DNA of 64,000 nucleotides. It comes from Dolomedes plantarius. Taxonomy: Eukaryota > Arthropoda > Arachnida > Araneae > Dolomedidae. Made by a program: the position numbers and the translations under genes. The stretch covers positions 56,000,159 to 56,064,158 of the forward strand of contig OU015500.1 of NCBI GenBank assembly GCA_907164885.2. Reading direction: 5' to 3'. Under the pieces are notes generated by a model that ran no database searches, was not told the DNA's origin, and saw only the letters and a list, made by a program, of their open reading frames with translations. Numbering within the stretch: position 1 is the stretch's first letter; each line of letters starts with the position of its first letter. Positions 10,892 through 21,800 of the stretch are shown here, in pieces.

Positions 10892-11898
10892 CCCGAGAGA
10901 ACTCGCACCGGGTATGACATACCCAATCCATTTTCATTCAATGTTTTTGTTATCTTCTTCTTATCGGATTAGGCCGAAATTTCGTGTAGCTGTATTCAAG
11001 GTCACATTCTATCAGCGGGGTAAAAACTAAGTCTGCTCAATAAATAGATTTTGAGAAAAAATATTTCGACGGGTATGTCATACCCGTGCGAGTCCTCGCG
11101 TCAGTCAGATCTTTCCTTTTTTCTGTCAGTATAGTGCATCATGGCGCGATTTTTGAATTATGACGAGGAAATAAAACACTTGCGACATCTTTTAGAGACT
11201 GTTTCTAGTGATAATGAAGCTTTATCCCAAGATAATGATGCCTCTGAGGATGGAGAATACTGTAGCAATCACGATTCTTCTACTGAAATTGAGACAGAAA
11301 CCGAAGATAAATGTTCACTGTCAACAGCCAATTTTTATATTGGTAAAGATAAAATTAGAAAATGGCTGAAGTAAAAATACCGGCAAAATGTAAGAAAGCC
11401 TTCAAGGAACGTAATTTTCAAGCTTCCAGGAAATACAAATTATTCAAGAGTTGTCTCTTCTCCCGTAGATGCATGGAATGTTCTCTTCAATAGCAACATG
11501 CTAAATATGATGGTGCCTCAAACAAAAATAACTTATTCAAGCCCTTCAATGGAACTGGAAATCACTAATAATGAACCGCCTGCAAAAAAACTCAAGACAA
11601 AATATAAACGATGTTAAATTTCCCCAAGTAATAAGGACTGAAAAACAAAGTTTATGTGTCAAAAATGGGAAAAATGTCTGTGTTGAACATCAGTATATAG
11701 TTTGTAAAAATTGTCTATAAAAATGTAAGTATTATTAAAATTCACTAAAAATCTTTAATTTATTATCTTATGTTATTTAGTTACGTAAGGTTTGCATATA
11801 AACAATATTAATTGATATTTAAATAGCAGAAATGAACTAGGGTATGAGATACCCGGCGCGAGTTCTTGTGTTCGAAATTGGGCGCGAGTGCTCTCGGA
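10892..11898 (+). mobile_element. piggyBac transposon, internally deleted
   Basis: TTAA lies exactly outside both ends (10888-10891 and 11899-11902), the piggyBac target signature. The left end reads CCCGAGAGAACTCGCAC and the right end is its inverse, GCGAGTGCTCTCGGA. The palindrome GGGTATGNNATACCC lies near both ends (10910, 11071, 11839) and is paired with CGCGAG motifs. The element is 1007 bp and keeps only the first and last parts of a transposase gene. It sits in the leader of the gag-only LTR element, so it inserted later. Confidence 0.9.
11141..11720 (+). pseudogene. piggyBac transposase, both ends kept, core lost
   Basis: ATG 11141 opens a 77-codon frame starting MARFLNYDEEIK, then an acidic Ser/Asp/Glu-rich stretch and NFYIGKDKIRKWLK, which is the start of the piggyBac domain (G-K-D-x-x-x-W). 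The frame stops at 11372-11374. After non-matching sequence, another frame near 11655-11720 ends GKNVCVEHQYIVCKNCL and stop, a copy of the Cys-rich zinc-finger tail that closes piggyBac transposases. The catalytic DDD core is missing. It can serve only as a passive element. Confidence 0.75.
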
Positions 11899-11971
11899 TT
11901 AACTTAAATTATGTTGTGCTTTATAAATGTAACGAGAACAACCAGGGTATATATAAACTTTCGGGTGCCAC

Positions 11972-12387
11972 TATAGAGAATTCTAAGGGGCACTGTACTT
12001 GAATTGGATACAAACACAGTTTATACATGAAACAAAGTTTGTTTAATTCGTTGCACATGTAGATTTTGCTTTACAACAATAAGCATACGTACTACTTGTA
12101 CGGATATATAAATACAGCTTCAAGAACAATATATTTTTCAATACTCACGAACAGTAAGTCAATCATCAGTTCTGCCACGTAAGCCTTGGGCCCCCTAAGC
12201 ACTTGGAGCTGCTTACCTCGTAGCTCCCTCTCACTTCGTAACAACTCTTAGCTCGCTTATCTATCAACTTTCTCTTTAATCAAGCTGCATGATATTTATA
12301 CCAAGCGCGTATGCCGAAATTAGCATATCTCAAGCATCTTCTATAGTTAATTCACTCAAAAGTTCTATTCTAGTGAATCGAATCTTA
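11972..12387 (-). repeat. 5' LTR of the gag-only element, outer end truncated
   Basis: Direct repeat of 7840-8269. It lacks about a dozen bases at the outer (TGTAAC...) end, where the KRBA2-like coding sequence resumes. The terminal deletion and missing gene sequence imply a deletion across this junction. Confidence 0.8.
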
Positions 12388-12640
12388 TTGAAGTGTGCCT
12401 CAAGAATTAAGGTAAAAAGTTCTTCAAAGTGCACGAAAAATCTAACATTAGAGCTGTCTTTTCTTATGAGAAAGATAATTTTTTCAACATTGCCTAATTT
12501 CATTACGTTGCATCTTTTTAGTCTTTGAAAATCTTCCGGTTTTTCCCACTACTTTTATTTTTACTATTATTCAGTTTTTCCAATAAGTCATCATATCTTT
12601 CTTTCGTCAGAAAACCACTGTTTTCTTTCTTAGTACCCAT
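12388..12640 (-). pseudogene. KRBA2-like integrase gene, N-terminal part
   Basis: From ATG at 12640 (minus strand) the frame reads MGTKKENSGFLTKERYDDLL and then a Lys/Asn-rich stretch. A one-base shift near 12545 leads into DFQRLKRCNVMKLGNVEKII, then NVRFFVHFEELF and LILEAHFN. The KERY, LKRxxV, LGNVEK and H-x-E-E-L order is the usual N-terminus of KRBA2-like proteins, ahead of the zinc-binding and integrase core. The matching C-terminal part is at 6596-7839. About 40 residues expected between the halves, including the His/Cys part, are absent from both, consistent with loss when or after the LTR element inserted. Confidence 0.75.
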
Positions 12641-12997
12641 GATATTAACTAACTTGGAATTAAAATGCTCAAGCATACCAGTCAGTGTTCATTATTTAAT
12701 AAAATACGAGAGGGTAGCGTTAAAACGTCTAGAAGCCACGAAATTAAAACCACTACTAGAATCGCGTGGTTGTCACGTGTTGATAGAAGCCAAGCACCTG
12801 CACAAACTGAACGGATTTTGGTAAAGTTATGGACGTTTATCACATTCACCATTACGAGTTGGTAATTTTGTAAACAAACCGGTTAATTTGGTAAACTTTC
12901 AATCATTTATCATATTTACCAAGTTTAGAGGCGATTATGTATAATAACTGGCAATTCTATATAATCAACGGAGTAATCACATTTACCGTAACATATG

Positions 12998-12998
<1 letters not shown>
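12641..12998. other. Intergenic, no gene seen
   Basis: No recognised element. Repeated short TGGTAAA-type words near 12818-12915 may be low-complexity. Confidence 0.4.
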
Positions 12999-13074
<76 letters not shown>

Positions 13075-13079
13075 ATATA
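12999..13079. repeat. (TA)n/(TATG)n microsatellite
   Basis: TA repeats followed by GTAT tetranucleotides, abutting the Tc1 element at 13080. Confidence 0.95.
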
Positions 13080-14500
13080 CACTGTCACCAAAGAAAATAT
13101 GGACCCAGAAAAAATCGAGCTACTATCACGAAACTTTGCAGGAATGTAGTCTGTGAAGAGATATGCAAATGATTAAAATTTCGAAGCCAATGAGACACGG
13201 GTAAGCACGCTATGCGCATATGAGATGCACAGCTGAGAGAGGTTAAAAGCATGATTACTCGTGCCATAGGGTTATTCAAACATATATGTCAACTTGGATG
13301 GACGGTATTGTGACTAGAGATGTCTGCGAGACCTAACCGGTGACAGTACGAACAATTGTCGGACTTGAGAGGGGTTTATAGTAGGCCTCAGAGAAGCAGG
13401 TTGGTCGAACAGGCGTATCGGTCTCTACCTCGGTCGGAGCGATATTGTAGTCGCTCGGGGTTGGCAACAATGGATCATGAAAGAGATAGTCTACCGTCAC
13501 GGAGGGTCAGGGTATCCTAAGAACACAAATGCGCGCGAGGATTGTGCAATCATAAAAGCGGCCACGTCCGCACCGATAACGTCGCTAAAATCGGTTCGAC
13601 GCCATTTACCATCTTCCAGACATCCGGTGGCATCAAGTGAAACCATACGGAGTTGACTGGCCAACGCAGGTATGAGGAGCCGACGTCCATTAAGACGCCT
13701 ACCATTGAACCCACATCATACACAGAATCGATTCGATTATTGCCGATTTCGAGCAAGATGGAGTATGTCCGACTGGAGGCGTGCGATCTTCAGCGATGAA
13801 TTCCTATTCAGTCTCAATGCTGATGACCTGCGCATACGCGTGTGGAGGCGGCCAGCTGACCGGTCAAATCCGGCATTTGTTGTCGAGAGGCATACGGCGA
13901 TTACACAAGATGTGACAGTGTGGGGAGCGATTTATTGAGACACACAATCACCTCTAGTTGTCCTTCAACGCACTTTGACGGCCCGCAGTTATGTGGGCGA
14001 TATTTGAACGCCAGTTGTACTGCCTATGCCATCAAGTGTCCCAAGTGCCATTTATCAGCATGACAATATCCGTCCTTATACTGCGCGACTCTCCCAGAAA
14101 TGTCTTCAAGGATCTGACGTACTCTACTGGCCTGCCGGGTCACCAGACCTCTCGCCAATAGAGCACGTCTGAGACGTGCTTGGAAGGCAACTGCAGCCGT
14201 CCCTGAATACTAGTGAATTAACTGCCCAGTTGCAAAGATTATGGCATGATCTAATGCAGGAGGTCATAGGTGACCTCATTCATTCGATGCCACGCCGTGT
14301 TTCGGCTGGTATAGCTGGCAGAGGTGGATTTACTACTTACTGATTTTTAACCTTTTTCATGCCATATCTTCTTAATAAAACTGTCTGTTCTTCTGAATTT
14401 GTAATCATTTGCTTATCGCCTCATACACTACATATATGTGAAGTTTCGTGTAAGTAGCTCGTTTCCATCTGGGTGCATATATTTTTTTTGACCGAGTGTG
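13080..14500 (+). mobile_element. Tc1-family transposon, decayed copy
   Basis: Left end CACTGTCACCAAAGAAAATA; right end is the inverse, with ATATTTTTTTTGACCGAGTG. Internal parts of the inverted repeats also match (GAGCTACT..CACGAAACTT). TA is present at both sides (13078-13079, 14501-14502). It ends only 20 bp before the next Tc1 element at 14521, and the gap is a TA-rich tract. Confidence 0.85.
13320..14343 (+). pseudogene. Tc1 transposase pseudogene
   Basis: Same family as the transposase at 14753 but older. From ATG 13320 the N-terminus is recognisable across stops and shifts (QLSDLERG, EAGWSNRRIG). The open stretch 13672-13938 contains the first catalytic Asp in FSDEFLFSL and ends VTVWGAIY. 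Beyond a stop, the rest is readable in pieces: HDNIRPYTARLSQ with the second Asp, then SPDLSPIEH with the third acidic residue, followed by an in-frame TGA. It ends GGFTTY and stop at 14341-14343. All three catalytic positions survive, but several stops and shifts make it a pseudogene. Confidence 0.8.
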
Positions 14501-14520
14501 TATGTATATACATATATATA

Positions 14521-15929
14521 CACTCATGGACAAAAAAATTAGCGCACCAAGAAATAATTGCGGGATCGTAACGAAACTTGCAATGAAGGTACATGTCGGG
14601 GAGATATGCAAATGATTAAAAATGCAGCGTGATTGCGCATTACGTATAGCCGGTAGAGGGCGTTGAACATCGTACTCTGTGGAGTATAAAATAGGTAACC
14701 AAAGCTTGTTTGAGTGTGCTGAATCATTTACAAAGGAAGAGTTGAGATAGACATGCCATTACGCCGTGTTCGAAGACAATATAAGCAGTTGTCGCAGTTT
14801 GAGAGGGGGAGATTATTCGGGATGATGGAAGCTGGGTGGTCAGCTAGGCGAGTAGCTCGTCAATTAGGCCGCTCTGATTGTATTGTGAGGAGGTGTTGGG
14901 ACCAGTGGACCCGAGAGATGTCATGTACACGAAGACCAGGCTCAGGACGCCCTCGACAGACCAGACGTCGAGAAGACCGCCACATCGTAAGAAATGCACG
15001 CGTACAGCCAACTGCTTCATCGGCCGCCATCCAGGCACAGGTAGCACCATCACTAGGGGCCTCTGTGTCTTCTCGAACCATACGAAGGCACCTTGCTAAA
15101 GGACAGTTGGTATCGCGGCGCCCATTACGTGTGCTGCCCTTGACGCCCACCCATCGACGCCCCCGTTTAGACTTTTGCCGCGCACGAGGAAACTGGACAG
15201 CAGGGGAATGGAACCAGGTCGTCTTTAGCGACGAATCCAGATTCAATCTCGGCAGTGATGACAATCGTGTTCCTGTGTGGAGAGCCCGTGGTGAACGCTT
15301 CAATCCTGCCTTTGCTGTACAGCGACACATCGCTCCCACAGCTGGTGTGATGGTATGGGGTGCCATTGCCTACAATACACGGTCACCCCTAGTATAGTTC
15401 CGTGGCACAATGACAGCCCAGCGGTATGTTCATGAAATCCTGCAACCACATGTGTTGCCACTCATGCAACGGCTCCCAGGAACTATTTTTCAACAATACA
15501 ATGCTCGGCCTCATACGGCAAGGGTGTCACAAGACTGTCTCCGCACTGTTACTACCCTTCCTTGGCCTGCCCGATCCCCAGATTTGTCTCCAATCGAGCA
15601 TATCTGGGATCATTTGGGACGACGAGTTGGGCATCCCACGAGTCTGAACGAACTAGAAGCAAGGTTACAGCAAATATGGAACGAAATGTCTCAAGACATC
15701 ATACAGAACTTGTATGACGCAATGCCCGATCGTATCGCATCGTGCATTCGCGCTAGAGGGAGTCCAACGGAGTATTAACTCCTCCGTTCTTTTGCATTTT
15801 TCTCTGAAATAAATTATCCTTTTTCTTTGATTTTCTTATCATTTACATTATCAAATTAGTCATTACGTATGTAAAATTTCGTTTCATTTTGACGACTCCT
15901 TCTTGGTGCGCTAATTTTTTTGTCCATGA

Positions 15930-15932
<3 letters not shown>
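14521..15932 (+). mobile_element. Tc1-family transposon, nearly intact
   Basis: The ends CACTCATGGACAAAAAAATT and its inverse match perfectly over about 35 bp, with further partial matching inside. TA duplications lie at 14519-14520 and 15933-15934. The element is 1412 bp with a single transposase gene. The right end abuts a (TA)n tract, the left end a TA-rich spacer. It is the youngest-looking Tc1 here, but its gene carries two disabling changes. Confidence 0.9.
14753..15778 (+). pseudogene. Tc1 transposase with one stop and an altered active site
   Basis: Transposase of about 341 codons, in one frame throughout. ATG 14753 begins MPLRRVRRQYKQLSQFERGR. Two helix-turn-helix parts follow (ARRVARQLGRSDCIVRR and SSRTIRRHLAKG) with a GSGRPRQ hinge between them. 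The first catalytic Asp is in FSDESRFNL. An in-frame TAG at 15395-15397 follows SPLV. The second catalytic site reads QQYNARPHTA, so the Asp is Tyr (TAC). The third residue is intact in SPDLSPIEHIWD. The protein ends SPTEY. Readthrough of the stop would still give an inactive enzyme because of the Asp-to-Tyr change. From memory, near-identical proteins are common in orb-weaver spider genomes. Confidence 0.9.

Positions 15933-15972
<40 letters not shown>
15933..15972. repeat. (TA)n microsatellite
   Basis: TA tract starting at the right target duplication of the Tc1 element. Confidence 0.95.
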
Positions 15973-16736
<764 letters not shown>

Positions 16737-16738
<2 letters not shown>

Positions 16739-18075
16739 CTTAACATAGTCTGATGTAAGTTTAAATATTGTTGATTATATGGAAAAAAACTTTCAATCCA
16801 ACATGATCTTAGATTTTTACAGCCATCAAGTTAAGTCTGTTGTAAAATGAAAACAATGTAGTATGAGATTTAAGAATGCTTGTGTCACTTATTTTCCTGG
16901 CAGCAACTTTGAAATTAATCGCCGGCTGTTATTTCTGTTTCGGCAAAATTTAGGGGATTTTAGACAGTTAAAATTATACCGTTAGGGGAGAAAAGCTCAT
17001 TCATTTTGGTTTCCACTAATATACAGTAACATTGTGATCCTGAGGTCGTAAAACATTTTATGGCATTTTAATCACAATTTTGGACTCATTAGATAGGGAA
17101 ATAATATGCTTTACGTTGTATGAAATACTAAAATTTAAAAATATGCACTTTAACCTGTATTTCTAAGGCTATTTATATATATGTGAACAGGAATTAAAAC
17201 AGTTATGATTAATAAGAATACTATCTAGTCATTAATTAAATACAACAGCCCCTAGAAACAAAAGTTATGGCAATTCATCTTTGTCATAATATAATATGTT
17301 AACATAAATTTATTAAAAGAAGACCTTTGCTTTATTGTTTTCTCTGTCTTTTGAACTTAAACTGTCGCAGAGACCTTATTCACGCCCTTTATTTGATGCG
17401 GAAAGTATTTTTTTAAATTTCCTTAAATTTATAAAATTGTCTCAGAATATAGGGATAAATAGTTTCCCCTATAAATATAAAATTCTTTCAAATACATACG
17501 TTGCAATTTTATTTTCAGGAATATATGATCATAAAATTACAATCACGATTATGACTCAAACATTCAGGATGATATATATAATATCAGCATATATAATATG
17601 GACTGGTTTACCAATGCATGTTTTAAGAAGCACATCTGATTGTTAGTAGCCAAACGCGGCACTTCGTAATTCTGTAATACGTTTCTGTATATGTTTAATT
17701 CTGTAATATGGGTCTTTGAGTTAGAGAAATGTGTCTGTACTTTCGTTTGCATTATACGAATTAAAATGACATATGACCAATATAGTAATGCATGATGTCG
17801 CAGTTGTATTGTTGGAATTTCACCTACATGTCTGCAATTTTACTCGAGAAACACACACACACATATATATATATATCTTTGTCTTGAGATGTAACTTAAT
17901 AAAATCACTTTATCGTTTTGATGAATTTATGAAATTTAAGTAAAAGAAAATAGTAATCTACATTTTACAGTTTAATGATATTTGATGCGAATTGCATTAT
18001 ATAATATATTAACTTACAGTACTAACTAACAATAATATTTACATAGTTATCAGACAAACACAAAAAAATGTAATT
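16737..18075. other. Intergenic, no gene seen
   Basis: AT-rich, with no supported gene. Includes a small (CA)n(TA)n at about 17852-17876. The 103-codon frame at 17335-17646 has no motif or composition typical of a gene. Confidence 0.45.
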
Positions 18076-18080
18076 CCAGG

Positions 18081-18509
18081 TGGTCGAAAACCGTCAGCGG
18101 CGGAATCGCAGGCGCCGAGTCGGCTACCAGGACCATCTCTCGTTGTTCGGAGATCATGTGATCAAAACCCGAACGGTTAATTGCGTCGTAGTCAGTAGGA
18201 CGGTTGTATTCCGGGGTGTGACCACGGATAAGCTTCATGCGCATTCGTATTGATTCATTTATTCCCATTTGTCAAGTTTTTACTTGATTTGATGTAAACC
18301 TTGAAATCAGGTGTAATTCGATTCTAATTAAATGTGGTGTTCAGGATCATGGGCCTATTTCTTAGTGTTCATGTGTCTAATTAATCTCGTGTCCAGCCAA
18401 GGGAGATGGGTAAGTTACCCAATCGTTTCTATTCTTTAATTACATATTGTATATAGTCATTCGTTTAAACCCATTCTTTATTCGCAAAGGGGAAGCTTAA
18501 TTCTCCCCA
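18081..18509 (+). repeat. 5' LTR of the BEL/Pao element
   Basis: TGGTCGAAAA...TTCTCCCCA, identical to 23895-24323. It contains TATA-like (TTGTATATAG, near 18446) and AATTAAA-like (18325-18331) words that could serve transcription start and 3' processing; these are only suggestions. Confidence 0.95.
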
Positions 18510-18513
18510 TGTA

Positions 18514-18530
18514 TGGTCCGTCGAGGCAGG
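18514..18530 (+). promoter_or_regulatory. Primer-binding site, probably tRNA-Tyr
   Basis: TGGTCCGTCGAGGCAGG begins 4 nt after the 5' LTR. Compared with the complement of an arthropod tRNA-Tyr 3' end as I remember it (TGGTCCTTCGAGCCGG), it differs at three positions. TGG and location are right for a primer-binding site; the tRNA identity is inference. Confidence 0.6.
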
Positions 18531-18807
18531 AGTGCACCTATCGTGTAATGAGTCTAATTAGTAATTTTAGTAATTAATTAATTAGTCAATTCTTTTAATT
18601 CATTTATTTGTTTGTGCATTTTATGCATTCTTTTGTTTAGAAACGTATTCAAAATCTCATATATTCATTCTATTTAATGTAGTATTTGATATAGTAGTGC
18701 TATGTTTGTTATTGTTTTGTTACTGTTGATCATTCTGACATTATTAGGCTGTATGCAAAATTCACGCTATTTTTAGAATTTTCGGTTGTTTATTATAGAA
18801 TTTAAGT

Positions 18808-21800
18808 ATGTCCCCTAAACTGTCAAAGAATTTAACTCATTTTGAACAGGTCTGTCGTGAAATTGATCATGTAAAAAAGAAAATCGAGGATTGTGAGTCT
18901 TGCGAGCACGCACGAGTTACGGTTTTAAAATCGAAAGTGAAAGGGTTAGAACAGAAGTTAGAAAACTCATTCCAGAATTTATCGTTGAATGATAATGAAG
19001 ATAATTTCGATATATTTATGAGTTATCAGGATATCCTTACAGATTTATCGGTGGATTTAGAGAGTAAAACTGAAAAGATTGTTGAGGAGGTGGACAATTC
19101 GGAGTCAAAAAAGGTGCATTCGGAATCGAAATCAAATGCGGTCCGCCTGCCAATCATAGAAATTCCCTTGTTCTTTGGGGAAAATTGGATTAGTTTTAAG
19201 GAATTATTTAGTTCTACCATTCTGAAAAATGAAAGTCTTTCTAACGTTGAAAAATTGCAATATTTGCAAAGTTCGGTTCGCGGGAATGCGGCGAAACTAA
19301 TTCGAGGATTCGCTTTACAGAGTGAAAATTTAGAACACTGCTGGAATATACTGAAGAATCGTTATGAAAATAAACGCTTACTCGCGGTTTCGCAAATAAA
19401 CAAAGTTTTTTTGCATAGGGTTAGTAAAGTAGATAGCCCTAAAGGCCTTTTAGAGTTGATTGACGTTTGTAACGAAGCTATTCGCAACTTAGACACGTTG
19501 GGTCTAGAATCAAATTCTTTGAGTGATTTGATATTTATTAATTTTATGCTTGCTAAATGTGATTCATCAGTCAAACAAAATTGGGAACGTAGCCTAGAAG
19601 GTGATTCGATCCCGGATTTGAATACTTTTCGATCTTTCATTGAAAGAGAAGCTAGGGCAATGCAAGACTTAAAATCGGAAACAAAACATGCGTTTGTTAA
19701 AAAACCAAATCAACCGACGTTCGGAGAAAGAAAAATGATAGTTAACAATTCAATCAGTGTAAAGGAAGTAAAATGCATTTTATGTTCTCAAAATCATCAG
19801 TTATTCAAATGTTGTAATTTTAATCGTATGAATGTTAATGAGAGGTGGAATTACGTCAAGGAAAACAAGCTATGCCCCAACTGCTTACGTTCGAATCATC
19901 TTTTAGACAAATGTAGAATTAACATTTTTTGTAAAAACTGCGCTAAGAAGCATCACACTTTATTACATAAGTATACGGAGGATAATGCAAATATTTCGAG
20001 GGAGATTCATCAGGAATCAGTTTCAAATAATTCGCAATGTCAGTCACCTGTTCACAATGATGTTTTATTATCGACACCCCTTATTAAAGTAAAATCCCCG
20101 AAAGGTCAGGTAATTAGGTGTAGAGCGCTGATCGATAATGCTTCGCAGAATTCGTTAATTTCTAAACAGTGTGCCGAGCGGTTGAATTTAGCCTTGATTG
20201 GCTCGAAACATCAGTTGATAGGAATCAATGGAATGTCCGCAGAGACTTCTTTGCATGTCGCGGAATTTAAAATTTCTCCTCATTTTTCGAATGATTTTAG
20301 TACTGTTAGGGCTTTGGTAGTTAATCGGGTGACTACTCCTCTCCCTAATTTTTGGCTGGATAGGGAAAGTTGGCCACACACAGAAAATCTGCTTCTGGCG
20401 GATCCTGAATTCCATAAAGAACGCCCAGTTGACCTGCTAGTAGGGGCAGATATCTTTGCAAGCATAATACAGGGTCCAGCCATTCAGGGTGAACGTGGGG
20501 AACCAGCTGCCATTCCCACGACACTGGGCCACATTTTAAGCGGTCCTATTGACAAAACTTCCAAAAATCCAGAAAACTATTCTCTATGCAATCTTAGTTT
20601 AAATGAACAACTTGAAAGATTCTGGGCTCTGGAATCAGTGCCTCAACATCATCCTATACCGGACATTGAGGATCCGGCAGAAATAATCTATAGAGAGACT
20701 GTTAAAAGAAATGAAGACGGGCGGTACGTTGTCAAACTGCCAGTCAAACCAGACTGTGAATTAGGAAATAGTGCAAACCATGCATCTAAATTATTTCTAA
20801 TACTAGAACAAAAGCTAAATAAAAATAAACAATTGAAAGAATCATATTCAGAATTTATGGATGAATATAAGCAACTGGCCCATATGCAAGTTTTAACTGA
20901 AGACGAAAAACGTTTTGAACCCAATTTTTATCTTCCACATCACGCGGTAATAAATGACAACAGTAGTACGACCAAAGTCAGGGTCGTCTTCAATGCGTCA
21001 GCCAAATCAACGAATAACAAATCTTTAAATTCTATACTATTTACCGGCCCTAAATTGCAAACAAGTATCTTCTCCAACCTAATACAATTTCGGTCGTACC
21101 AGATTGCCTTGTCGGCCGATCTAGAGAAAATGTATAGGCAAATTCTCGTAACCGAGGAAGATACCCACCTCCAACGTATATTTTGGAGAAATAATGTGGC
21201 TGACCCATTGAAAGAATTCAAGCTCAATACGGTGACGTATGGCACGTCATGTGCCCCTTTTCTGGCCTTGCGCACCCTCCAACAATTATGCCATGATGAA
21301 AAGGACAATTTCCCGCATGCAGCTAACATCTCGAAAACCCACTTTTATGTTGATGATTTCTTAGGGGGTGCCGACAGTATCGAAGATGCTAAAACTCTCA
21401 TCTCAGACTTACGAAATCTATTTTTTGCAGGGGGATTTAACCTTCGTAAGTGGTGTTCTAATAAAAATGAAGCCATTGATTTTCTCCCAGAGTCTCAAAA
21501 GTGTAGTCCCATAACACATAACTTTGAACCTGATTCTGCTCAAAGAATATTAGGGCTGGAGTGGAATCTGAATACAGATGTCCTTCAAGTGAGAGTGTCA
21601 AAGGACACCAGGGTCGCAACCAAACGGCAATTATTATCCACAATTGCTCGGATATTTGACCCATTGGGTCTCCTCGCCCCTTCCACCATTATCCTTAAAA
21701 TTCTTATGCAAGAGGTGTGGAAACTGAATCTGAAATGGGACGAAAAGCTTCCTTCAGACATTTTAGACACCTGGAGCAAATTCGATTCCCAAATTATGTA

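Larger units (their letters stand above)
7840..12387 (-). mobile_element. Non-autonomous LTR retrotransposon carrying only gag
   Basis: Two direct repeats of about 430 bp flank about 3.7 kb, of which about 1.0 kb is a later piggyBac insertion. The only coding sequence is a degraded gag-type protein on the minus strand. I find no protease, reverse transcriptase, RNase H or integrase. That is the structure described as TR-GAG/LARD-type non-autonomous LTR elements, which would need enzymes from a relative. A possible primer-binding site, TGGCACCCGAAAG (minus strand, from 11970 down), lies one base inside the 5' LTR and resembles the complement of a tRNA-Lys 3' end, with mismatches. The element interrupts a KRBA2-like gene. 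Confidence 0.75.

Noticed and set aside
17335..17646. 103-codon frame left of the BEL element
   Set aside because: AT-driven composition, no motif, no neighbouring coding sequence.
20940..21329. 129-codon minus-strand frame and other antisense frames inside the BEL element
   Set aside because: Shadows of the polyprotein on the opposite strand; no motifs.
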